Part shown: positions 1 to 5,619 of the stretch, piece after piece | Position numbering within the stretch: position 1 is the stretch's first letter | Layout of the letters: the number at the start of each line of letters is the position of its first letter | Assembly: GCA_938028585.1 (NCBI GenBank) | Contig: CALIZH010000321.1 | Coordinates: 1 to 6,970, forward strand | Source of the DNA: an uncultured Actinomyces sp. | Lineage (GTDB): Bacteria > Actinomycetota > Actinomycetes > Actinomycetales > Actinomycetaceae | DNA: 6,970 nt | Reading direction: 5' to 3' | Position numbers and translations under genes: made by a program | The notes under the pieces: generated by a model | What the model was told of the DNA's origin: nothing | The model's input: only the letters and a program-made list of their open reading frames with translations | Databases searched by the model: none

Positions 1-952
1 GACCAGTAACGAAACACCTTCGACAAACGGCGGCGTTTTCCAGACGTTCCAAGGCGGAACCGCATACTGGCACCCCGGTTCGGATTCCTATTTCGTCCAC
101 GACGCGATCATGGGAACCTACGCTTATTACAACTGGGAACGTGGGGAACTTGGATACCCCTTAAGTGACGAGACCGCTACGGCTAATGGCGGTATCTACC
201 AGATTTTCCAAGGTGGAACCGCATATTGGTCGCCGCGCTCCGGCTCACATGCTGTCACATCTGATTTGCTTGCCGAATACGGTAATCACGGGTATGAGCG
301 CGGCCACTTGGGATACCCAACCTCTGAGCCCTATTGGGATGGCAACCGCCGTAAGCAGAACTTTGAGCACGGTGTTCTAGAAAAAGCCGCCGACTTCAAC
401 GTCACGTGGGCCGGGCAGCCCAATAACTATTTCTGCGGTCCGACCAGTGGTTGGATGATCCTCAACGCGATCGGCGCGCACCAATCTGCGCAAGGAACAC
501 CGCTCAGCATTGATGCAGTTGCAAGCCGCGACTACATGAACACTGTGAGCTACGGCTACACAAGCTTCCACGATCGTCGGTTCGAGTACGGAATGAATCA
601 TTGGTTGGGCCGTGATGCTTACACCACGATTCATACTCCTTCCGTTGATCAGGTCCGTGATTCCGTAAAGGCTTCCTTCTCCAAGGGATTACCGACCGCC
701 GTTGATGCTCAAGAACGCCGAGGAGGTCCCCACTACAACGGTCACCCAAACTCGACCTTCTCCCACATCATGGTCGTGACTTCCTACGATCCCAACACCG
801 ATTCCATGCGGCTTGCCGACCCGGGAGTTCACTACCTGTGGAACGGTGAGGAACAGTTCTGGTACCACCTGCCCTCATTCACCCAGAACTTCCTCCAAAC
901 CGAGGTTGAACGCGATGGACGCGAACACATTGGTATCTACACCGCGCGCTGA
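1..952 (+). CDS. LGFP-repeat protein with C-terminal C39-like cysteine peptidase domain (5' end missing)
   Basis: The reading frame is open from position 2, so the first methionine at 110 is internal and the gene begins left of the window; 316 codons are visible. Counting from codon 2-4, residues 1-53 and 54-106 are two LGFP repeats (NGG, FQGGTAYW, RGELGYP / RGHLGYP), followed by a degenerate third copy to about residue 130. LGFP repeats are found in exported actinobacterial proteins and are thought to bind the cell wall. Residues 135-316 resemble the peptidase C39-like (Peptidase_C39_2) fold: Gln139 and Cys145 in GQPNNYFCGPTSG, His255 in SHIMVV and Asp273 in LADPG give a plausible Gln/Cys/His/Asp active site. 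The likely role is a secreted wall-associated cysteine peptidase or related amidase; the substrate is unknown. Any signal peptide would lie outside the window. The TGA stop is at 950-952, and the next gene may overlap this 3' end. Confidence 0.85.
   Translation, partial: TSNETPSTNGGVFQTFQGGTAYWHPGSDSYFVHDAIMGTYAYYNWERGELGYPLSDETATANGGIYQIFQGGTAYWSPRSGSHAVTSDLLAEYGNHGYERGHLGYPTSEPYWDGNRRKQNFEHGVLEKAADFNVTWAGQPNNYFCGPTSGWMILNAIGAHQSAQGTPLSIDAVASRDYMNTVSYGYTSFHDRRFEYGMNHWLGRDAYTTIHTPSVDQVRDSVKASFSKGLPTAVDAQERRGGPHYNGHPNSTFSHIMVVTSYDPNTDSMRLADPGVHYLWNGEEQFWYHLPSFTQNFLQTEVERDGREHIGIYTAR
2..160 (+). repeat. LGFP repeat unit 1 (53 codons)
   Basis: First visible unit of a protein-level tandem repeat, from TSNE to GELGYP. 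It aligns without gaps to the next unit and shares NGG, FQGGTAYW and RGxLGYP. The DNA is also similar around ttccaaggnggaaccgcata. More units may precede it outside the window. Confidence 0.8.
161..319 (+). repeat. LGFP repeat unit 2 (53 codons)
   Basis: Second unit, from LSDE to GHLGYP, of exactly the same length as unit 1. Its SPRSGSHAV segment is closer to the usual LGFP consensus (YWsp..GahaV) than the matching HPGSDSYFV of unit 1. A partial, degenerate third unit (TSEP to about 391) links it to the peptidase domain. Confidence 0.8.
902..905 (+). promoter_or_regulatory. Possible ribosome binding site for the lipoprotein gene (ATG 915)
   Basis: GAGG lies nine bases before ATG 915, inside the 3' end of the upstream peptidase gene. 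It is the main support for an overlapping, translationally coupled start. A competing GAGG at 1015-1018 precedes a CTG at 1029. Confidence 0.4.
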
Positions 953-2348
953 GAGTTTGGGTGTTCCGGGAGCGCCGACTATCCCGGAACATCCCGGCTT
1001 CCATTCTCATTCCCGAGGCCGCGCGCCCCTGCGCCGCTTTGCTTTCTTCAGCGCTTGCGCTCTTGTGGCCCTTGGCGGCTGCGCAAGCGGAGGGAGCGGG
1101 GATTCTTTGGTCTCGGCGAGCGCGAGTGTATCGCCTCGTCAGATGAACGGCGTCTTCGAGCCTCTCATTGCCCCCTCTGCACTTGAGGATCCGCACGAAG
1201 CTGCGTGCACAGATCTCTCTCTTCCTTTTGAGATCATCGCGATGCACGCGAGCGATCAGCCATGCGAATTGTCTCCATCGGGGCAAACCCAAGAGGCTTC
1301 CGTAGATGAGAAATGGTCACTGGGCGGGGATTTCCGCCAGATCCCCTCTCTTCCCCTCGACGGCTCTCAGGTTTTCGGCTCATCCACACACGACCCGAAC
1401 GACCTGTACTCCTACAAGCCCGCAATTCTCACCCCTCAAGGGGCACGCGATCTATCTGCCCACCTTCTTCGAGAAGACGGAAACTACGTTGAGCCGCTCG
1501 ATGGAACACAAAACGGTCCTTGGATTACTTTCCTTGGCCGACAGGTTTCTTCGTCCTCGACCGGAGATCACCAAGAAGACAATGTCTTTGCCCCGTGGAC
1601 GATTTACTCCTGGAATAAGAACGAGCAACGTTTGCGCACTGTGATGACATGGAGTGATCTTCCCGCTCATAGTCCACGAAGCTCAGGTGAGCTTCCTCCT
1701 GTCAGCGATGGGACGCACGCGTTTTACGGTGCAAAAGCTTCAACTGATCACGGAGATTTTTCACTGATCATCGCCCAAGGCCTCGACGATTCAACGCATT
1801 CCAACAAACCGCAGATTCTCCTCTTTGGTGCCTACCCGGCGGTCTCTGAGCAGGGGCTCAGCGTAGTTGCTACTACGAAGGACTCACCGCTGCCCTCTCG
1901 CATCGCCACGCTCAGCGGAACTGATTTCTCAAAGGTCACCACACACTTCGACCTCAAATCACAGGACTATCGAATCAGTGGGCTCTACGCGGCCGGAGAT
2001 CACCACGCAGTCCTCGTCACCCCCTCAAGTACTTCTTCCGAGGCCTCGTCCTTCCTTGGGCTCTGGGGCAGCTCTTCCACCGACTATCCCACGCAGTGGA
2101 TCATGGTCGACTCGCGAACTCCTTGGGTGTCCATCGGTGAAGAGGCAATCGCGTGGGGTGCGGGATCGCAGGCAAACAATGCACAGATGTACCTGCGTCC
2201 ATGGGAAACCGGGCAGATCACGCGTCTGGGAGAAACCCCCGGATATTCGCGTCCCGTTGTCGCAGCAAGTGGACACACAGTGATGATCCCGCGTGTGAAC
2301 AGCCAGGGTGGCATTCAATGGGGTATCGGAGAATTTACTGCGGAATAA
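915..2348 (+). CDS. Putative lipoprotein, possible beta-propeller, function unknown
   Basis: Not assigned to a named family. From ATG 915 it is 477 residues. Residues 40-56 form a lipoprotein signal: Arg-Arg, a hydrophobic stretch (FAFFSACALVA) and lipobox LGGC with Cys56, followed by a Gly/Ser linker. The mature protein should be tethered to the outer face of the membrane. From about residue 200 there are recurring beta-rich blocks (near 202-246, 265-305, 312-334, 354-397, 404-437, 448-475) with motifs such as WTIYSWNKNEQRLRTV and MYLRPWETGQITRL, which suggest propeller blades; this is inference from texture. The start is uncertain. ATG 915 overlaps the peptidase gene by 38 bases and gives an unusually long 39-residue leader before the Arg-Arg. 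CTG 1029, ten bases after GAGG, would give an ordinary 17-residue signal (RRFAFFSACALVALGGC after the initiator) and a 439-residue product. A methionine at 813 is in frame but lies deep in the upstream gene. It sits 24-36 bases ahead of the LCP genes. Confidence 0.75.
   Translation: MDANTLVSTPRAESLGVPGAPTIPEHPGFHSHSRGRAPLRRFAFFSACALVALGGCASGGSGDSLVSASASVSPRQMNGVFEPLIAPSALEDPHEAACTDLSLPFEIIAMHASDQPCELSPSGQTQEASVDEKWSLGGDFRQIPSLPLDGSQVFGSSTHDPNDLYSYKPAILTPQGARDLSAHLLREDGNYVEPLDGTQNGPWITFLGRQVSSSSTGDHQEDNVFAPWTIYSWNKNEQRLRTVMTWSDLPAHSPRSSGELPPVSDGTHAFYGAKASTDHGDFSLIIAQGLDDSTHSNKPQILLFGAYPAVSEQGLSVVATTKDSPLPSRIATLSGTDFSKVTTHFDLKSQDYRISGLYAAGDHHAVLVTPSSTSSEASSFLGLWGSSSTDYPTQWIMVDSRTPWVSIGEEAIAWGAGSQANNAQMYLRPWETGQITRLGETPGYSRPVVAASGHTVMIPRVNSQGGIQWGIGEFTAE
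959..994 (+). terminator. 13-bp hairpin after the peptidase gene; possible factor-independent terminator or attenuator
   Basis: Arms 959-971 (GGGTGTTCCGGGA) and 982-994 (TCCCGGAACATCC) pair over 13 positions, with one G-T wobble (961/992) and a 10-base loop. The hairpin starts six bases after the peptidase stop codon, where a terminator would be expected, but it is followed by cggcttccattctcatt, not a T-run. If the lipoprotein starts at ATG 915, it lies inside that coding region. A coding coincidence cannot be ruled out. Confidence 0.4.
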
Positions 2349-2371
2349 CACGCGGAGAACTCAAGTAACGA

Positions 2372-2377
2372 TATGAT
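2372..2377 (+). promoter_or_regulatory. Candidate -10 box (TATGAT) for a leaderless LCP transcript
   Basis: TATGAT differs from TATAAT at one base and ends seven bases before ATG 2385, so transcription would begin at or next to that A. The spacing fits the TANNNT leaderless arrangement common in actinobacteria. ATG 2385 has no Shine-Dalgarno sequence. No convincing -35 box is seen (2349-2354 is CACGCG). Confidence 0.35.
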
Positions 2378-2384
2378 AAACGCG

Positions 2385-3650
2385 ATGAGTACTCCACAAC
2401 CGCGCGATGCGCGACCGATCCTGCACTCTGCGACGCTCCCTTTTAAGAGCGGTGCGGCACGAGTGGTTTCACTGGTTGCTTTCACCTGTGTTCTGCTGCT
2501 GGTGTGGACAGTGTTTTTTGTCTATCACAGCTTTGGTAGCCAGCTTTCGGCAAACAGCATCAACACAAATGGTCTTGGAAATGCGAACTCAACCGAATCC
2601 GCAGCACCCGCGGACTCTTTTGAAGGTCGCGCCGTCAATATCTTGATTTCGGGTATTGATTCACGACAGAACCAAGGCGATGACGCCAATGGTGATCCCG
2701 ATGAACTTTCGTCTATCCACTCAGATACGACCATGTTCATGCATATTTCTGCGGACCGCTCGCGAATCCAGGTCGTCTCTATCCCCCGAGATCTCATCAC
2801 CGATATTCCCTCGTGCCGCCGCTCCGATGGCACGACATCCTCTGCCTACACGGGAATGTTTAACTCCGCGTTCTCAACGGGTTCGAATGACACCGATATC
2901 GCAGGTGGCATCGCCTGTACCGAAGCCACAGTTGAGCAACTAACCGGAACAAAGGTTGATGGCTTTGTCGTCGTCGACTTCCACGGTTTCCGCGGCTTGA
3001 TTGATGCTCTTGGAGGGGTCTGGTTCGATATCCCCGAAGATATCGATGATTCCAAGTCAGACCTTCACGTTCAAGCAGGCTGCCAGAAGCTCGATGGCAA
3101 GACTGCACTTGCCTACGCGCGCACACGCTACGCCGTTGGGGATGGCTCCGACCTTGGCCGTATCTCCAACCAGCAGAAGCTTGTCGCGGCAATTATGCGC
3201 GAGTTGATGGCGAAGAACTTCGTCTCTGATCTTCCCTCACTCTTGTCTTTCACAAAGCAGGGTCTTTCAGCTCTGCAGCCTTCGCAGAACCTGTCAAACA
3301 TCAACACCGACGTGGGCCTGATGCTCTCGCTCACTTCGGTCAATCGTTCGAATATCCAGTTCATCACCTCACCGAACCAGTATTCACCGGTTGACCCAAA
3401 CCGAGTCATCAACTTGGAGCCTCAGTTCAGCCAGGTGTGGGAAGCAATCCGCAAGGACCAGCCCTTCCCCGCGACAATTGAGTTCACGAATGGCAGCGGT
3501 GAAGACGGACAGACGAATGCTCCCGCTCAGGATCCTTCGGCCTCGCCTTCCACATCACAAAGTGCATCTGCTTCCGCAACGCCCAGTGCAAGCGCGTCGC
3601 AATCTCCAAGCGCCACGCCAACTCAAAAGCCCTGTCCCCCGGAGAAGTGA
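2385..3650 (+). CDS. LytR-CpsA-Psr (LCP) family glycopolymer transferase, first copy
   Basis: LCP enzymes transfer polyprenyl-phosphate-linked glycopolymers to peptidoglycan, or to surface proteins in some actinobacteria, outside the membrane. From ATG 2385 the product is 421 residues. A short cytoplasmic tail precedes one membrane helix (about 27-47); the LCP domain spans roughly 83-275. Visible motifs: GIDSR (Asp92, Arg94), HSDTT (Asp114), SIPRD (Arg135, Asp136), LDGKTALAYARTRY (Arg246, Arg248) and DLGRISNQQ (Asp256, Arg259, Gln263, Gln264). Asn262 replaces the usual Arg of the RQQ motif. Cys178 and Cys233 may form a disulfide, as in other actinobacterial LCP proteins; Cys144 and Cys417 are further cysteines. 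From about residue 370 the chain becomes a low-complexity Ser/Ala/Pro/Thr tail ending KPCPPEK, with no LytR_C domain. Start: ATG 2373 adds four residues and has GGAG only 15 bases upstream, so ATG 2385 is preferred for its -10-like box; neither start is firm. The stop overlaps the next gene. Confidence 0.9.
   Translation: MSTPQPRDARPILHSATLPFKSGAARVVSLVAFTCVLLLVWTVFFVYHSFGSQLSANSINTNGLGNANSTESAAPADSFEGRAVNILISGIDSRQNQGDDANGDPDELSSIHSDTTMFMHISADRSRIQVVSIPRDLITDIPSCRRSDGTTSSAYTGMFNSAFSTGSNDTDIAGGIACTEATVEQLTGTKVDGFVVVDFHGFRGLIDALGGVWFDIPEDIDDSKSDLHVQAGCQKLDGKTALAYARTRYAVGDGSDLGRISNQQKLVAAIMRELMAKNFVSDLPSLLSFTKQGLSALQPSQNLSNINTDVGLMLSLTSVNRSNIQFITSPNQYSPVDPNRVINLEPQFSQVWEAIRKDQPFPATIEFTNGSGEDGQTNAPAQDPSASPSTSQSASASATPSASASQSPSATPTQKPCPPEK
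3531..3647 (+). other. Low-complexity Ser/Ala/Pro/Thr tail of the first LCP protein
   Basis: The 39 codons before the stop are mostly Ser, Ala, Pro and Thr (SASPSTSQSASASATP and similar) and contain one cysteine near the end. By topology the tail is outside the membrane. It could be a flexible wall-spanning linker or a site for O-glycosylation; neither is shown by sequence. Confidence 0.7.
3641..3645 (+). promoter_or_regulatory. Ribosome binding site deciding the second LCP start (ATG 3650)
   Basis: GGAGA ends four bases before ATG 3650 (GGAG five bases before) and lies in the last codons of the first LCP gene. GTG 3647 is in frame but only two bases from GGAG, too close, so ATG 3650 is preferred. 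TGATG at 3648-3652 merges stop and start, implying translational coupling. Confidence 0.7.
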
Positions 3651-4966
3651 TGACTCAGCCGCCTTCATTCCAACCTGATCCTTCACGTCGGCGGCCTCGT
3701 CTCTCAGAGGTCGCTAACGCTGGTGCCCAGAATGAAGAGGCGGTTGATCGCCCCCGCAGTGTCCCCACTGAGTCCCCGCAGTCCTCTCCTACACAGCAGA
3801 GGACACCGGTTGAGCCTTCCCGCGTTCAAGAAGAGGCGATGCCTCCTTCCTTTGCGCCCCGTGCACGACGAACCCAGCCTCCGGCCTACGCCCCCTCAGC
3901 TCCAGCACGAGAATCCGTAGGTGCGACTTCCAGACCTCCTGTGCAGGCATCAACGCAACGCCCGCACTTCCAACCTGTTCAAGCCCAGCCCAGCGCACGC
4001 CAAGCTGCAAGCGTAAGCCCAGCGAAGCCTCGTCAGAGGAAGAAGAGGCGCTGGCCTCTTGTCGTCGTCGTGTGCGTTCTGCTCATGTTGGCATGGCCGG
4101 TTTTCCTGATGATTGATGCCAACTCTCATTTGAAGAGGATCGATGCGCTGTCAGGAAGTGCCAATACTTCTGGAACTACGTATCTATTAGCAGGCTCAGA
4201 TTCACGCGCAGACGGCTCGGTTCCCGATGACACCGAGGGGCAACGCGCAGATTCGATCATGCTTGTTCACGTTGCCCCCAATGGACAGACCAGCAATATC
4301 TCCCTCCCCCGCGATACCTATGTCGAGATCCCCGGCTATGGCTGGGACAAGCTCAATGCCTCGTACGCTTATGGAGGCCCCGCGCTCTTGGTCAAGACGG
4401 TCGAAAACCTCACCGGACTCACCGTAGATCACTACGCGGAGATCGGAATGGGCGGGGTGTCCAACATTGTCGATGCGGTCGATGGGGTGAATCTGTGCTT
4501 CGATCTCAGCGTTGAGGATGAACGCTCGGAGCTCAATTGGGAAGCCGGATGCCATGACGCCGACGGTAAGACTGCTCTGGCATTTGCGCGCATGCGCTAT
4601 TCGGATCCACGGGGTGACATCGGACGTGCTGAACGCCAGCGTCAGGTAGTGTCGAAGACCGTTTCGAAGGCGATGAAGCCTGCAACGTTGCTCAACCCGA
4701 TGAGCGCTCTGCGCGTTGAACGAGCTGGCGCTTCCGCATTTACGGTCGATCAGGACTCATCTGTTATTGACGTTGCACGCTTGGTACTGGCATTCCGTGA
4801 GGCGCAAAACTCCGGAATGACCGGTGTTCCCCCGATTGAATCTTTGGGTTATGCAACATCGGCGGGAAGCGCGGTGCTGCTTGAAGATACGACTGCACCG
4901 GATTTCTTCGCCAAACTTCGTGCTGGGACGCTCACAAAAGACGACCTAGCATCGCAGTCCTCATAA
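3650..4966 (+). CDS. LytR-CpsA-Psr (LCP) family glycopolymer transferase, second copy, with long Pro-rich N-terminus
   Basis: A second LCP enzyme, 438 residues from ATG 3650, expected to do the same class of phosphotransfer from lipid carrier to wall or protein acceptor. Residues 1-125 are a Pro/Ser/Gln/Arg-rich, probably disordered cytoplasmic region. A basic stretch (RQRKKRRW, about 128-135) precedes one membrane helix (136-155), so the rest is external. The LCP domain is about 176-345: GSDSR (Asp184, Arg186), RADS (Asp201), LPRD (Arg221, Asp222), DGKTALAFARMRY (Arg314, Arg316) and GDIGRAERQRQ (Asp323, Arg326, Arg329, Gln330). The acidic and arginine residues expected to bind metal and pyrophosphate are all present, so it looks active. 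Cys283 and Cys301 could pair. About 90 residues follow without a recognised domain, and there is no Ser/Ala tail like that of the first copy. The two LCP genes overlap by one base and should be co-translated. The sequences differ well outside the motifs, so this is an old duplication or separate recruitment. Confidence 0.92.
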   Translation: MTQPPSFQPDPSRRRPRLSEVANAGAQNEEAVDRPRSVPTESPQSSPTQQRTPVEPSRVQEEAMPPSFAPRARRTQPPAYAPSAPARESVGATSRPPVQASTQRPHFQPVQAQPSARQAASVSPAKPRQRKKRRWPLVVVVCVLLMLAWPVFLMIDANSHLKRIDALSGSANTSGTTYLLAGSDSRADGSVPDDTEGQRADSIMLVHVAPNGQTSNISLPRDTYVEIPGYGWDKLNASYAYGGPALLVKTVENLTGLTVDHYAEIGMGGVSNIVDAVDGVNLCFDLSVEDERSELNWEAGCHDADGKTALAFARMRYSDPRGDIGRAERQRQVVSKTVSKAMKPATLLNPMSALRVERAGASAFTVDQDSSVIDVARLVLAFREAQNSGMTGVPPIESLGYATSAGSAVLLEDTTAPDFFAKLRAGTLTKDDLASQSS

Positions 4967-4997
4967 TCGGGAAGTCCTTGAGGCACAGTGCTGATCT

Positions 4998-5011
4998 CAA
5001 CTTGCAAGTTG
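4998..5011. repeat. 14-bp perfect palindrome between convergent genes
   Basis: CAACTTGCAAGTTG equals its own reverse complement. It lies in the 85-base gap between the ends of the second LCP gene and the NUDIX gene. As RNA it could fold as a 5-bp stem with a TGCA loop, followed on the + strand by gcgtcttgt, a weak U-rich stretch. It may be a weak terminator for the + operon or a protein binding site. An outer ggcac/gtgcc pair (4982-4986 and 5031-5035) flanks it. Nothing else is visible in the gap. Confidence 0.4.
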
Positions 5012-5051
5012 CGTCTTGTACTCGAAAGTCGTGCCCACCGTTAAACAGCAG

Positions 5052-5564
5052 TCAGGAGTTGTTGCGAAGGCTCCAGATGGAAAAAGCCGCAAGAGAAATA
5101 GCGTCTTGAAGCTGGCCACCCGCAATCATCTCTTTGAGCGAAGCAAGGCTGACCCACTGAAGCGCATCAACTTCTCCATCAATAGCTTGACGCTCCTGAG
5201 GTGGGACCGTGCAGGAGACAACTTCGACGTGCCCGGCAAGGATGCCAGAATCAGGGTAAATCTGTCCCAAGGAGTGTCCGTTTTCCCCATAAAATCCGGT
5301 CTCTTCAAGGAGTTCACGAAGGCCAGTCGCTACCCCATCCGCATCCGAATCCTCGCTCATCCCTCGCGGGAATTCCCAGAGTTCACGCTCGATGGCAAGA
5401 CGTTGCTGACGGACCAGGGCAAAATCACCGTTCTGGTTTCGAGCAATCGCAACAGCCCCGGCGCGATTTCCCCCGATAAAGACACGGTGCATACGCGGAG
5501 TCGCATCATTACCTTCGACCCACAGGGGAAAGTTTTCTGCGTGCCAAACCTGGCTCCATTTCAT
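5052..5564 (-). CDS. NUDIX hydrolase, ADP-ribose pyrophosphatase-like
   Basis: A 170-residue cytoplasmic protein, the usual size for a small NUDIX enzyme. These enzymes cleave nucleoside diphosphates linked to another moiety (such as ADP-ribose) using divalent metal. The catalytic core RELLEETGF (83-91) supplies Glu84, Glu87 and Glu88. WEFPRG (63-68) stands where ADP-ribose pyrophosphatases have a WE.P.G segment, and IYPDSGILAGHVEV (102-115) resembles their post-box Y-P-x-x-G signature. The C-terminal part (WVSLASLKEMIAGGQLQDAISLAAF) also fits that subfamily. The box departs from consensus: 14 residues, not 13, separate Gly68 from Arg83, and the usual glutamate between them is missing from its position. 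Start ATG 5562-5564 is well supported by AGGAGA upstream. The gene lies 55 bases downstream of the membrane-protein gene on the same strand and converges with the LCP genes. The exact substrate is not predictable. Confidence 0.88.
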   Translation of the reverse strand: MKWSQVWHAENFPLWVEGNDATPRMHRVFIGGNRAGAVAIARNQNGDFALVRQQRLAIERELWEFPRGMSEDSDADGVATGLRELLEETGFYGENGHSLGQIYPDSGILAGHVEVVSCTVPPQERQAIDGEVDALQWVSLASLKEMIAGGQLQDAISLAAFSIWSLRNNS

Positions 5565-5568
5565 GGCG

Positions 5569-5574
5569 TCTCCT
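5569..5574 (-). promoter_or_regulatory. Strong ribosome binding site of the NUDIX gene
   Basis: On the minus strand AGGAGA lies four bases before ATG 5564-5562. It fixes the start of the NUDIX protein and is the clearest Shine-Dalgarno sequence in the window. Confidence 0.75.
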
Positions 5575-5619
5575 TGTGCCTGATGGGATGAGTTTTGAGT
5601 GGTTATCGAGTCGTCGAAT

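Noticed and set aside
110..112. ATG 110 as the true start of the LGFP/peptidase gene
   Set aside because: It falls inside LGFP repeat 1, and the same frame encodes the rest of that repeat back to position 2.
813..914. Upstream in-frame methionine (813) as the lipoprotein start
   Set aside because: It would overlap the peptidase gene by 140 bases, including its Asp273 region, and add 34 residues unlike a signal peptide; ATG 915 or CTG 1029 fit better.
1326..1346. GGGGAT...ATCCCC inverted repeat
   Set aside because: Only six base pairs, inside the lipoprotein coding region, with no terminator or operator context.
2525..3412. Several antisense open frames opposite the first LCP gene
   Set aside because: They mirror a strongly conserved coding sequence and have no domain content or ribosome binding sites of their own.
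3531..3647. Ser/Ala/Pro tail as a sortase signal or wall-anchor
   Set aside because: There is no LPxTG-like motif, hydrophobic segment or basic tail; the chain ends KPCPPEK.
5016..5591. 191-codon open frame on the + strand
   Set aside because: It is antisense to the NUDIX gene, which has a catalytic motif and a strong ribosome binding site; the + frame shows no recognisable domain and no Shine-Dalgarno sequence.
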